Made by a program: the position numbers and the translations under genes
Shown: piece by piece, positions 37,306 to 46,191 of the stretch
Layout of the letters: every line of letters starts with the position of its first letter
Numbering within the stretch: position 1 is the first letter of the stretch
Notes under the pieces: model-generated
Database searches by the model: none
The model's input: the letters and a program-made list of their open reading frames with translations, nothing else
What the model was told of the DNA's origin: nothing
Origin: an uncultured Eubacterium sp.
GTDB lineage: Bacteria; Bacillota; Clostridia; Peptostreptococcales; Anaerovoracaceae
Length of the DNA: 64,000 nt
Reading direction: 5' to 3'
Assembly: GCA_946555345.1 (NCBI GenBank)
Contig: CAMNSS010000010.1
Location: forward strand, 1 to 64,000

Positions 37306-38379
37306 CTATCCTCGTATAAAATCCAGCAGTGATGGCGTAATGATGCTCGTTCCCACCTTCAGTGCGCTGTTATATGCATAATTCGCCCATGAATAATTCA
37401 TAATCGCTTCCGCAGGCTCAATGTTAACCGTCGAATCGAATTGTGTTTCGATATTCAGCTTTTCGTTTTCCAAACGCTCCAGCGTGGATTTGAGAAGCTG
37501 TGTCTTCGTGCCAAGAATAGATACCTGGTCCCTCAAATCATTCGCAGTATCTTCAAACTGCGTCCACTTCGCTTTATACTCATCGGTCAGCTCGAAATCA
37601 GGATTTTTAAGTTCCTTCGCCAGTTGTCCCGCCAGATTTACTAAATTATTGCTCACGGTAACTTTGGTACCGTCTTCCAATTCCACTTCCGTCGTGCCAT
37701 ATCCGACCAGCTTCGCACCCGGAAGCGCTGAATCAAAGGCGCTGGAAGAAGTCACTTCATCGCCTCCGCCCGCAGGTTGTGTAATTTCAAGACCGAAACC
37801 CAAATCGACATAAGAATGTTCATTGACCAACGGACTGTCCGCCGTCAGGTCATCTACCCGCTGCCCTCTATAATAGAGTTCTTTATAGCCTAAACTGTCT
37901 CCATTCGCATCCTTCGCATCTTCAAGGGTAAACGGCGGTTTCTTTCCTTCGTTTCCAGCAAATACGAAGGTTTCGCCATATTTTGAATTTAATGCGGTGA
38001 CCATGGACTCTTGCAACTGTTCGATTGCGGTCGCATAGGCCATCCGCGATTCCAAGTCATTCGTCCCATTCACTGCGGAAATGTTATAATTTTTAACAAT
38101 CGTCGTCGCATACCCGCTGACAGCCATAGCCGCATCCTCTTGCGTATTCTGCCAATTCTGGATATCCTCCGCATTGCTGATATAATCTTTTACACGCGCA
38201 TAGCGCTTCTCCAGGATTGCCGCTTTTGCTGCTGCCGTCGGGTCTTCATAGGAGTATTGAAAACGCCTCCCCGTTTCAACCTGTTTTCTGGCAGCCTCCA
38301 GGCCTCCCATATTGGAGCTAAGATTTGTCTCATAATTTCTCCGGATCATCCCCGTTGTAATTCGCGTCATAGCACCCAT
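37306..38379 (-). CDS. flgL: Flagellar hook-filament junction protein FlgL
   Basis: This 357-residue secreted structural protein joins hook to filament. The N-terminus TRITTGMIRRNYETNLSSNM and the C-terminal helices with LNIETQFDSTVNIEPAEAIMNYSWANYAYNSALKV are the flagellin-like D0/D1 ends. GGAGGT lies 9 bases before the ATG at 38379. It follows flgK by 18 bases in the sigma-28 type late operon. Confidence 0.95.
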   Translation of the reverse strand: MGAMTRITTGMIRRNYETNLSSNMGGLEAARKQVETGRRFQYSYEDPTAAAKAAILEKRYARVKDYISNAEDIQNWQNTQEDAAMAVSGYATTIVKNYNISAVNGTNDLESRMAYATAIEQLQESMVTALNSKYGETFVFAGNEGKKPPFTLEDAKDANGDSLGYKELYYRGQRVDDLTADSPLVNEHSYVDLGFGLEITQPAGGGDEVTSSSAFDSALPGAKLVGYGTTEVELEDGTKVTVSNNLVNLAGQLAKELKNPDFELTDEYKAKWTQFEDTANDLRDQVSILGTKTQLLKSTLERLENEKLNIETQFDSTVNIEPAEAIMNYSWANYAYNSALKVGTSIITPSLLDFIRG

Positions 38380-38397
38380 ATGATGTTACCTCCAATC

Positions 38398-39957
38398 CTA
38401 ACGTTTAATCCCCAAAAGGGTAATCAGCATCTCATCCAACGTACTCATTAACTGCGCAGCAGCACTATATGATTTCTGGAACTGCATCAGATCCATAACC
38501 TCTTCATCCATCCACACGCCAGATACGGAATCTTTGTCATTGGCAATGTCGTTTAAAACAGCATTTCTCGTCTGTAAAACGGAAGCGCTCGCTTTCTTGT
38601 CGATCGCCTGCGTATCCCGCAAGTTGCCATAAGCGTCAAAACAATTACCGCTGAAAGTTAAGACATTTCCTGCTGCGTCTGTATAATTAAAGTCATGGAT
38701 ATCTGTCGACATGATGTTCACCAGTTTTAACACGTTAAGGTTTCCTGTATCGCTATCACTGTCGCCTTCCGTTCCGGTAATAATCTTCGCTGTCCCGTTC
38801 ATCCACTTTTCGGAAACCTTAATGTTCGCCGCAGTAAAAACGCCGCTGCCATCCACTGTTTCAAACAGGTCGTATTCACCATTTGTTGTCCCGGCGGCAG
38901 CATTATTCGCTTCGTTCATTTTCGTTGCAAACACATTAATAAAAGAATCGAACATCTTCTCATAAAAGCCAATGCCCCTGAACGGGTCTGTTTCGTTGCC
39001 GATCTTATTCAAGGAATCCAGCGTTCCTTTCAGTACGCCTTCGCCCAATTTGTCCGCATCTTCCCCGATAAAATCCGTTGTATTGCTATCGGTATCCGTA
39101 ACTGATACGCCATACTTCGATTTGCTTCCGTCATCCGGAATGTATGCCAAAGAGCCAAACTTCGTGTCATCCACCAGCTTATGCTTTACTTTGTCGCTAT
39201 CGGTGAAGCTGATTTCCAGCGTATCTACGGTGATTCCTGCCCCTAAATTCAATTCATGATAAGAAACGCTGATCGGCAGATACGTTGCCAGCTCATCAAT
39301 CAGCTCGTTTCTGTCATCCTGCAATTCCAGCGCCGCTCCGCCTAAAACCTGTGCATTCTTAATCGATTCATTGAGAATGGAAATAGATTCCAGGCATTTA
39401 TTGATATTCGCAATATCGGAATCTTCCAGCTTCGTTTCCTTATCCGTACGCACATCTGCCAGCTTCGTAGCATTTTCATGAATGACGTTCAGCAGGACTT
39501 CCATCGAAGAGCGGACCAATGTGTCGGAAGAACCTTGATTGGCGTTATCTGGCCTGGCCATGATATTAAGCTGTGATACCACATCGTTCATCGCCGCCAG
39601 CACCGCAGTCTTGTCAATCTCATCAAAGATTGCGCCAATGTCAGACAAAGTGGAATCCTTTGCATCGATCGTCCCCACCTTGGAAAGCTGGGTTCTGTAT
39701 TGAACATCCAAAAACGGATCCCGAATCTGTATCACGCCCGTCATCAAGACGCCCTGCCCCACGCGGTTATCCGTCTGCATCATCGCATAGCTAGCGCCTG
39801 TCGGGCTGATGCTTGCCAAATCAATTCTCTGCCTCGTATAACCCTTCGTGTTAACGTTTGAAATATTCTGACCTACAGCATCTATGGATCTCTGGCTTGC
39901 GGCTAACGCAAGCTGCGCAGTCGTAAATCCTGCAAATGTGGAACGAACCATCGCCAT
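38398..39957 (-). CDS. flgK: Flagellar hook-associated protein FlgK
   Basis: This 519-residue secreted protein is the first hook-filament junction ring. It starts with STFAGFTTAQLALAASQRSIDAVGQNISNVNTKGYTRQ, the rod-type D0 signature with the N-N-T-G-Y/T-R core, and ends in VWMDEEVMDLMQFQKSYSAAAQLMSTLDEMLITLLGI. The middle domain is variable. A perfect AAGGAGG site precedes the start. Confidence 0.96.
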   Translation of the reverse strand: MAMVRSTFAGFTTAQLALAASQRSIDAVGQNISNVNTKGYTRQRIDLASISPTGASYAMMQTDNRVGQGVLMTGVIQIRDPFLDVQYRTQLSKVGTIDAKDSTLSDIGAIFDEIDKTAVLAAMNDVVSQLNIMARPDNANQGSSDTLVRSSMEVLLNVIHENATKLADVRTDKETKLEDSDIANINKCLESISILNESIKNAQVLGGAALELQDDRNELIDELATYLPISVSYHELNLGAGITVDTLEISFTDSDKVKHKLVDDTKFGSLAYIPDDGSKSKYGVSVTDTDSNTTDFIGEDADKLGEGVLKGTLDSLNKIGNETDPFRGIGFYEKMFDSFINVFATKMNEANNAAAGTTNGEYDLFETVDGSGVFTAANIKVSEKWMNGTAKIITGTEGDSDSDTGNLNVLKLVNIMSTDIHDFNYTDAAGNVLTFSGNCFDAYGNLRDTQAIDKKASASVLQTRNAVLNDIANDKDSVSGVWMDEEVMDLMQFQKSYSAAAQLMSTLDEMLITLLGIKR

Positions 39958-39994
39958 AAGCTAATCCTCCTTCATAAGTTCCTATTATCTATCT

Positions 39995-40447
39995 CTATAC
40001 TCTGCGATTTGTAAGGTTACGGTCTGCCGCCGCCGGATTCCCCTCCGGGCCGTATGCACCCTCATTGGATTTTATCTTCATCACCCGCTGCATATCCCGC
40101 AGGTGTACCTCCATTGCCGTCATCGCTTCTTTATTCGTTTCCGAAAAAACCGTTACGATGCTGGTCAACTGGCCAAACAGCTCCCGAAGCGCCTGCCTGT
40201 CTTCCGCAGGGACTTCTTCAACAATTTCCCGAAAAGACTTTCCTTCCCAGCCAAGCTCCTTCTGGATACTCTCCCGTTTACGGTCAAGCCCCCTGAGCTT
40301 TAGGGTTAAAGCCTGTTCCTGCTTCATGCATTCTTCGACGCCTGCTACATCGTCATGCTGAATCGCCTCAAGCTTCCTCTGCTCCAGCGGCATATGTTCC
40401 TCAAACAAGGCGATCAAGTCCCGGATGATTTTCTGAAACTGTTCCAT
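39995..40447 (-). CDS. flgN: Flagellar export chaperone FlgN
   Basis: This is a 150-residue helical cytosolic protein of the FlgN family, which keeps FlgK and FlgL export-competent. It has the LIALFEEHMPLEQRKLEAIQHDD start and long coiled-coil helices with VFSETNKEAMTAMEVHLRDMQRVM near the end. The flgM stop TAG is followed at once by its ATG. Placement between flgM and flgK is the standard Bacillota order. Confidence 0.9.
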   Translation of the reverse strand: MEQFQKIIRDLIALFEEHMPLEQRKLEAIQHDDVAGVEECMKQEQALTLKLRGLDRKRESIQKELGWEGKSFREIVEEVPAEDRQALRELFGQLTSIVTVFSETNKEAMTAMEVHLRDMQRVMKIKSNEGAYGPEGNPAAADRNLTNRRV

Positions 40448-40759
40448 CTACTGATCTCCTCCAAAGAACATGATCTTGCCCGCAATAGCGTCTGGATCGA
40501 TCTGATACGTACCCTGTGCAACTTGTTCTTTTAGAGCCCCCACCTTATCTGCGGAAGCTTGCTGGAAAACAGCGCTGCTGACATCCTTCTTCGCAGCAGA
40601 CGCAAGCTGTTCTTCGGCTGCTTTCCTGGAATTGGCGCTGATCATGAGGCGGTCAAAATTCCTTCCCGTTTCATTGACCGATGCCGGCTGCCTGTTTTTC
40701 ACGTCTATATTGACTTTATTTAAATAGCTTGTCGCAGCAGCTTCACGCGTAATTTTCAT
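40448..40759 (-). CDS. flgM: Anti-sigma-28 factor FlgM
   Basis: This protein of about 103 residues holds sigma-28 inactive until it is exported through the finished hook. It has the family pattern of a disordered start (SYLNKVNIDVKNRQPAS), then DRLMISANSRKAAEEQLASAAKKDV, and the sigma-binding end VGALKEQVAQGTYQIDPDAIAGKIMFF. The ATG at 40759 follows a perfect AGGAGG; an open extension to 40789 has no ribosome site. Confidence 0.93.
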   Translation of the reverse strand: MKITREAAATSYLNKVNIDVKNRQPASVNETGRNFDRLMISANSRKAAEEQLASAAKKDVSSAVFQQASADKVGALKEQVAQGTYQIDPDAIAGKIMFFGGDQ

Positions 40760-40808
40760 ATATACCTCCTGCGAGGCTCGATACGCCAATCGAAAACCTC
40801 TCTATTAT

Positions 40809-40835
40809 CTATCGTCATTTCCACCTAAAATATTA
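40809..40835 (-). promoter_or_regulatory. Sigma-28-like promoter before flgM
   Basis: On the minus strand TAAT at 40832-40835 is followed after 15 bases by GACGATAG at 40809-40816, compared with the sigma-D consensus TAAA-N15-GCCGATAT. It overlaps the last codon of the upstream gene and lies about 50 bases before the flgM start. Confidence 0.5.
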
Positions 40836-42086
40836 AGCGTTATCTTCATCCTCTTTTCTTTTCATGAACTTTTTCCTTATTTTTTGATGGGTTTCACGAA
40901 ATTTCTCCCTGATCTTCGACCGCCTGGCTTTCATGCGGTTTCCAATCCTGCCAAAAAAATACTTTACCTTCCGCGTTTGGCGGCTTATTAAACGAGCCAC
41001 CCAGCAAAACGGCAACAATACGGCTGTCTTTGAAAGCACGGGATAAATGGCTTCCATGTAAGCTCTTTCCGGAAAGAGCATTTCCATGGTTCGCTTGCGC
41101 TTTTCTTTTTTCAGGTTCCTCTGGCGAATGTCCGCCACTTCCTTAACCAAAGGAAGGATCTTCTCATTTTCTTCCCGCTCATCCGCACCCTTGGATATGA
41201 TATACCGTTCCATGGACATGAGGATAATAGAATCTTCATCAAAGCCCTCGAAATTGCCAAACCATGTAGCTGCCAGCTTCACGATCAAATCGCCAAAAAC
41301 GTCTATTTCCAGGCGTTTCAATTCTTTGTTAATGACCTTCCACTCCATCTGCTCATAGCAGAGCTGGTAATACTGCCACAGATCCATCACATCGCGCAGT
41401 TCCAGGTTGCCGCGCGCATATTTTTCAGCAAGCGTAGCAATGTAGTATATGTAAAAATCATCGATATCCTGGACATGGATAAACTTGCAGCCTTTTTGTT
41501 TCCGGAAGGGCTGCGGCGGCATAGAGAAATACTTGCTCGCTTTCCGGTTTGTAAACGGCATTCTCTCATAAAAAATAGCGTCCACGCCTGTCGGCTTATG
41601 GAAATGATGTTTGCCGTTTTCGGCCTCGTCATCATCCTTCTGTTTCGGCGCAAAGCCGATCTTTTTCATCGCATCCAAAATCCGGTCTGCTTTGCCCGGC
41701 TCTACCAGAAAGCCGAGCGGCATCGGGTAATGATGCTCCTTCTTCGCGTAACATCCATATATGACCTTCTCTTCTAAATAAAGGCAATGCACCCCGGCTT
41801 TTTCCATTGACTTTAGGATCAAGCTTTCTTCCTCGCGATATTTTTCATGCATCACCACGCAATAATGGAAACGCTCCTCGAAGTTTCCTTTCCATCTCGC
41901 GAGTTTTGGGTCATCGACTCCAATTATCATGCCGTAAACGGCATTGGCAACATGATGATAGTCCGCAAGCCTGTACAGATCGCCCCAGTTGGGATACCTT
42001 GGCCACTCAGGGCGCGTTTCCTTATTGACTGCCGCAGAAAGGAGTTCCAAAAGGCATTGCATTTCATATTCTCTGTTTCTGTTCAT
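40833..42086 (-). CDS. Nucleotidyltransferase-fold protein (NTP_transf_5-like), probably inactive
   Basis: This is a 417-residue protein similar to the uncharacterised nucleotidyltransferase family PF14907. The helical start (LYRLADYHHVANAVYGMI) and the beta strands around HCLYLEEKVIYGCYAKK and FLVEPGKADRILDAMKKIGF near residue 105-150 follow the family, as does the helical DFYIYYIATLAEKYARGNLELRDVMDLWQYYQ block. The strand that usually carries the catalytic DxD reads PMPLGFLV and has no Asp. The last 80 residues are very basic with a hydrophobic stretch (TAVLLPFCWVARLIS), so it may touch the membrane. Its role in the flagellar operon is unknown. It overlaps the FtsE-like gene by 23 bases. 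Confidence 0.68.
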   Translation of the reverse strand: MNRNREYEMQCLLELLSAAVNKETRPEWPRYPNWGDLYRLADYHHVANAVYGMIIGVDDPKLARWKGNFEERFHYCVVMHEKYREEESLILKSMEKAGVHCLYLEEKVIYGCYAKKEHHYPMPLGFLVEPGKADRILDAMKKIGFAPKQKDDDEAENGKHHFHKPTGVDAIFYERMPFTNRKASKYFSMPPQPFRKQKGCKFIHVQDIDDFYIYYIATLAEKYARGNLELRDVMDLWQYYQLCYEQMEWKVINKELKRLEIDVFGDLIVKLAATWFGNFEGFDEDSIILMSMERYIISKGADEREENEKILPLVKEVADIRQRNLKKEKRKRTMEMLFPERAYMEAIYPVLSKTAVLLPFCWVARLISRQTRKVKYFFGRIGNRMKARRSKIREKFRETHQKIRKKFMKRKEDEDNA

Positions 42087-42810
42087 TGCGTATTCGCCTC
42101 TCCTCTATTGCATCAACGCCTTTATAATTATATGCTGCGTTTTTCTCATCAGCGACAAGCCTGCCCGCCGATAACGTCAGCACCCGTTTTCTCATAATGG
42201 AAACCATCTCTTTATCATGGCTTCCCACAATGATCGTAACGCCCAGCCTGTTCAGCTCATCCAAAAGGCGCATCAAATCATATGCTTTATCTGCATCCAA
42301 ATTAGCGGTAGGCTCATCTGCAATTAAGATTCCAGGGTTTACCACCAAGGCTCTCGCCAGCAGCACCCTCGCTTCCTCCCCTACAGAAATTTCCCCCGGG
42401 AAGGCATCCTTCCGATGTAAAACGCCTACCGTCTGCAAGGTCTGCATGACGCGTTTTTTGTAAAGTTTTTGCGGCTGTCCTGTCGCGCGCATAGCGATTT
42501 CCACGTTTTCATATACGCTTTTATCCCGCAAAAGACCGTATTCTGCCTGCATCATGCCTATTTTGCGGCGGAAAAACGGAATTTCCCGGTCCTTCAATGC
42601 CGTCACTTCCGTCCCCAGCGCCCATATATGGCCCTCGGTCGGCGCAAGCTGCCTGCTGATCAATTTTAGCAATGTGCTTTTGCCTGCGCCGCTCCTGCCG
42701 ATCACAAAAACAAACTCGCCTGCTTTCACGGAAAAGGATACATGCTCTAGGGCATACTCACCTTTGCCATATTCTTTACTCACGTTTTGAAAAACGATTG
42801 CCTGTGCCAT
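42064..42810 (-). CDS. FtsE-like ABC transporter ATPase without FtsX
   Basis: This 248-residue ABC ATPase is closest to FtsE. The Walker A GRSGAGKSTLLKLI is near residue 38, the Q loop in RKIGMMQAEYGLL near 83, Walker B ILIADEPTANLDADKAYDL near 160, and the His switch in IVGSHDKEM near 195. The signature expected as LSGGEQQR reads ISVGEEAR, a clear departure. No membrane partner (FtsX or another permease) lies in the window, and the last 25 residues are a charged tail. It sits between the FliT-like gene and the nucleotidyltransferase-fold gene in the fliD operon. A role in motility is inferred from position only. Confidence 0.82.
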   Translation of the reverse strand: MAQAIVFQNVSKEYGKGEYALEHVSFSVKAGEFVFVIGRSGAGKSTLLKLISRQLAPTEGHIWALGTEVTALKDREIPFFRRKIGMMQAEYGLLRDKSVYENVEIAMRATGQPQKLYKKRVMQTLQTVGVLHRKDAFPGEISVGEEARVLLARALVVNPGILIADEPTANLDADKAYDLMRLLDELNRLGVTIIVGSHDKEMVSIMRKRVLTLSAGRLVADEKNAAYNYKGVDAIEERRIRNEQKQRI

Positions 42811-42860
42811 ACCTTATCCTTGAAAAAGGGAATCACAGTCTTGCCGGATTCCCTCTGTTG

Positions 42861-43283
42861 TTATTCTTTATAAAATGAATCTGCGCCCGCTACATGGCGG
42901 CTCATGCGCTTATCGATCGCTATGATATCCTGCAATAACCTCTGGCATCTGCCCGCAGCGCTTGCAATTTTGCCCATTTCGGGGCTTTGTTCCTGAAGCT
43001 CCTGCCCCTTCATGAGCTGGTCAAGCTCTTGCTGCGCCGACGGATGAAGTTGTTCCTTGAACCGTTCCAGGCTGATAATCGTTTTATCGATCCCTTCCAG
43101 CTCAGTTGCCCGCATACCCAGGAGCATCTGCACCGACACCCTGTCGTTGCGGTCAAGCGCCTCGCTGATCTCTCTGGTAATCCGCAAGGTCTCCTCAAAA
43201 TGGTTTTTTTTCCGCACCATAAGTTTCAGCGCTTCAAGCGTCCATTCCTTGCGGTAGGTTTCATCATACGTATGATCACTCAT
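42861..43283 (-). CDS. FliT-like flagellar protein (putative chaperone)
   Basis: This helical protein of about 140 residues lies directly after fliS, where FliT normally lies, and its start overlaps the fliS stop by 8 bases. The sequence is mostly long amphipathic helices (LEALKLMVRKKNHFEETLRITREISEAL) of the kind seen in flagellar chaperones. Similarity to known FliT is too weak to call by sequence alone. If FliT, it would bind the cap protein FliD. The start at 43283 is chosen because of this overlap; an ATG at 43307 adds eight residues. Confidence 0.6.
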   Translation of the reverse strand: MSDHTYDETYRKEWTLEALKLMVRKKNHFEETLRITREISEALDRNDRVSVQMLLGMRATELEGIDKTIISLERFKEQLHPSAQQELDQLMKGQELQEQSPEMGKIASAAGRCQRLLQDIIAIDKRMSRHVAGADSFYKE

Positions 43284-43650
43284 TAACAGCTTTCCCCGCT
43301 TCTTCAAAAGTATCCCGTAAATCTTTGACCAGGGGCTTCAATTCCCCGATCACATCTTTCCTGCGCCCAGCCTCAATGCGGCTAAGCTCGTAGAGGAAAA
43401 AATCATACATACGGCGCAATTCCCTGCTGATCGCATATTGGTAATCCAAAGAGTTCTTCAAATACCGCACGATATCCTTGCTCCTTGTAATCGACGCTGT
43501 GAAAAGCTCATAATCTTCTTTCTCCAAAGCCAGCTCCGCACGCTTCAGCCGTTTCAGCAATTCGTCATAGAGCAGCAGCAGCATCTCGCTGCTCGTCATC
43601 GTCATGACTGCCTGTTCTTTGTATTGCGTATATCCTCGATTTGCATTCAT
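43276..43650 (-). CDS. fliS: Flagellin export chaperone FliS
   Basis: This 124-residue cytosolic chaperone binds the end of flagellin and prevents early assembly. It begins ANRGYTQYKEQAVMTMTSSEMLLLLYDELLKRLKRA, the signature of the family, and has SLDYQYAISRELRRMYDFFLYEL near residue 70. It follows fliD by 45 bases with an AAAGAGG site. It is the second gene of the sigma-28 driven unit. Confidence 0.95.
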   Translation of the reverse strand: MNANRGYTQYKEQAVMTMTSSEMLLLLYDELLKRLKRAELALEKEDYELFTASITRSKDIVRYLKNSLDYQYAISRELRRMYDFFLYELSRIEAGRRKDVIGELKPLVKDLRDTFEEAGKAVNE

Positions 43651-43694
43651 AGGTTTCCTCTTTCTCCGGTATGCGTTAAACCGCTGCGCATTGC

Positions 43695-46052
43695 TTAATA
43701 ATTATTGAGCGAAGACAAGTAGCTGCTCTGGCTGTTCATCTGCGAAATCAGCGTTTCCAGTGAAGTAAACTGCTTGATATAGCGGTCTTCCTCCGATTCC
43801 AGCCGGTCTAAGAGCTTTTCGATGTAATCATCGATTTCATCCATCTGATCCTTCATGGTGTTTTGCAACAAGGAAAGCGGGGAATGTTCGGAACCAGCTC
43901 TTTCCACCAATGCGCCTTTGGTTGCGCCCACTGTGCCGCAGTATTTATTCATAACATCCTTGATGTTCGTCATAAGGCCTGCCGTAGCGCCATTTTCGCT
44001 TTTCCCATTAAAGAGCTTATCGATGTTTTCTGGATCTTTTTCCAATGCATCCCTAAACTTTTGTTCATCGAATACCAGCTTTCCGTTATCCGAATATTCG
44101 GTTGATTCAGAAATTCCAATCTGGGCGAGTGCAAAAGCATTTCCGCCGGAAATCGTAAAGCGTAAATCGTCCGCAAAACGCCTCAGATCATTATCGCCAA
44201 ATAACAATCCTTGTTTCGCCTTTGCTTCATACTCTTCGATTTCCTTATCCGACAGCTCCTTCTTCTGCTCCGAGGTTAGCAGGTTTTTATAAGCCTTGTC
44301 TGGCTTCGCCCGCAGCTCGCTGTTGACCATCGCCAGGATTTCATTATAAGCATCGATCATGCCCTTAACAGCTTCAACTGCCCTATCTGCATCTACCGAA
44401 GCCTCGATCTCAACGGCTTCGGAATCAGCCTTGAGCGCCTGCTTCACATTTCCATTGGAATCCTTGATCACATTTCCATCTGCATCTTTCACGTCCTCAA
44501 AGCCGAACGTGCCTTTCACTTGCACATTAAGGCCGTCTACCGTGAAGCTGTTGCTGTTCCGGTAAATCATCGTTTCCTCATCATCGCCTGCATAACGTAC
44601 AGCGATCACCGCATCCTGTCCTTGAATGCTGACTTTCCCTTCTGCCGCAAAATCATCTGCGCCAAAGAAAGCCTCAGCGATCGATCCGGACATCTCTATT
44701 TTCCCGCTTGCGCCTTTTTCATTGGAAACAATGCTGAACTTATCCGCATTGCTCGAATAAGAGATTTTAACGCCTGCACCGGACTGGTTAATTGTATTCA
44801 AGACTTCCTGCACCGACGCACTCTTGTCAAATGAGAAAGTTCTATCGTTAATCGTAATGGAGGCTTTTCCGTCTGCATCAAAAGCAATCCCGCTTCCAAG
44901 ACCTGCTGTCTCAAGCGATTTTGCCGTATCCACCCGGTTTGTCGTTCCTACAGCAACGCCGAAGACCCCGGTTTTCCCGACAACGCCATAGCTTCCGCCA
45001 GCAAGCGTCAGGGTGGACGTATTGTCGACGCCGCCGTCCTGCACGTTCATCGTCGTAAAGGATAGTCCTTTCCCGGATTGTTCAACCTTAATACGTCCTT
45101 TGCCGAACGCCTCGTTCATCTTGTCCTGCAAATCCTTCTGTAATTTATCCAGCGTATCAACGTCTTTGCCCAAAGTAATGGTCTTGCTCGTGCCGTTGTA
45201 CACGAAGGTCATCGTCTTGCCTGCCAAAAAATCGCCTGTCTTCTGCTCGGTAACGACTTTATTTACGATATCGTCGCTTATTGCAACGGATTTGCCAGTG
45301 ATCTCCTGTTTCTCAAGCCCCAGCACTTTCATGGCAGTGCCGCCTGACAGTTTTACCTTATTGCCGCCGATTCCCATGATCTCCAGCTTGCCATCTTTCA
45401 CGCCTGCCTGGATCGCTGTCGCCAGCGATTTGCCATTGCTCAGCTTCTTATCGGCAAAAGCCTTATTCAGGGCATCCGCAATCGCCTTCTGCGGATCTTC
45501 CTTGAATGCCTTGGCATCGACATTGGAAATATCCGCACTATAAAGCGTGTTTCCTACCTGTACCGACAAATAGGTTCCCCGCAGGCTGTCAACCGATACC
45601 ATTTTGTCAAAATCGATCTCCCCTGTCGAAAATGCAGAGGAAGAAGCTACGCTTCCCGTATACTTCGCATCGCTTGCTAACTGTCTCACGCCTAAAATCG
45701 AAAAAGGATCTCCGCTGCTGATGCTGCCCGATACGTTGACATACTTGCTGTATTCCCCGCTCACGGACAGCTTCGTTCGTGAAAACAAGGCCGATGACGT
45801 CAAGTTAGAAGACGACGTATAAGATGCATATGTGTTCGTGAAATTATATGCTTTATCGATAATGCCACGCAGCGTTGTCTGTGTCCAGCCTAATTTTGTT
45901 TTTTTCGTATTCTGTGCTTCGATTTTCGTCCTCGTGCCATAAGTGAGCGATTCGATCAGGGTATCCCTGTCCATCCCGCTGGCTAATCCGCCATACCCCC
46001 GAAGCGATGATGTCGAGCTTAACGTCCCTGTAATTGAGTTTAATGATGCCAT
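43695..46052 (-). CDS. fliD: Flagellar filament cap protein FliD
   Basis: This 785-residue secreted protein caps the filament and helps flagellin polymerise. The N-terminal region SLRGYGGLASGMDRDTLIESLTYGTRTKIEAQNTKKTKLGW is typical, a long variable middle holds repeated beta domains, and the C-terminal coiled coil ends YIEKLLDRLESEEDRYIKQFTSLETLISQMNSQSSYLSSL. It is longer than many Bacillota FliD because of the middle domains. A sigma-28 promoter lies 75 bases upstream and AAAGGAGAG precedes the ATG. Confidence 0.95.
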   Translation of the reverse strand: MASLNSITGTLSSTSSLRGYGGLASGMDRDTLIESLTYGTRTKIEAQNTKKTKLGWTQTTLRGIIDKAYNFTNTYASYTSSSNLTSSALFSRTKLSVSGEYSKYVNVSGSISSGDPFSILGVRQLASDAKYTGSVASSSAFSTGEIDFDKMVSVDSLRGTYLSVQVGNTLYSADISNVDAKAFKEDPQKAIADALNKAFADKKLSNGKSLATAIQAGVKDGKLEIMGIGGNKVKLSGGTAMKVLGLEKQEITGKSVAISDDIVNKVVTEQKTGDFLAGKTMTFVYNGTSKTITLGKDVDTLDKLQKDLQDKMNEAFGKGRIKVEQSGKGLSFTTMNVQDGGVDNTSTLTLAGGSYGVVGKTGVFGVAVGTTNRVDTAKSLETAGLGSGIAFDADGKASITINDRTFSFDKSASVQEVLNTINQSGAGVKISYSSNADKFSIVSNEKGASGKIEMSGSIAEAFFGADDFAAEGKVSIQGQDAVIAVRYAGDDEETMIYRNSNSFTVDGLNVQVKGTFGFEDVKDADGNVIKDSNGNVKQALKADSEAVEIEASVDADRAVEAVKGMIDAYNEILAMVNSELRAKPDKAYKNLLTSEQKKELSDKEIEEYEAKAKQGLLFGDNDLRRFADDLRFTISGGNAFALAQIGISESTEYSDNGKLVFDEQKFRDALEKDPENIDKLFNGKSENGATAGLMTNIKDVMNKYCGTVGATKGALVERAGSEHSPLSLLQNTMKDQMDEIDDYIEKLLDRLESEEDRYIKQFTSLETLISQMNSQSSYLSSLNNY

Positions 46053-46125
46053 AATATACTCTCCTTTTATCTGAACTGCTGAAATATAAAATGTTCCTAT
46101 TTTAAAAGATTGATTTCTAAAATTT

Positions 46126-46152
46126 ATATCGGCATTTTTCGGCGGGAAATTA
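46126..46152 (-). promoter_or_regulatory. Sigma-28 promoter of the fliD operon
   Basis: On the minus strand TAAT at 46149-46152 is followed after exactly 15 bases by GCCGATAT at 46126-46133, a perfect match to the -10 element of sigma-D/sigma-28. The start falls about 65 bases before the fliD ATG. Confidence 0.85.
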
Positions 46153-46154
46153 AT

Positions 46155-46181
46155 AGAGAAAGCTGAAAAATCGCTTTCTCT
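46155..46181 (-). terminator. Possible terminator after the comFB-domain gene
   Basis: AGAGAAAGC pairs perfectly with GCTTTCTCT across a 9-base T-rich loop and is followed by ATTAATTT on the minus strand. It would separate the upstream operon from fliD. Confidence 0.5.
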
Positions 46182-46191
46182 TCATGTTTTC

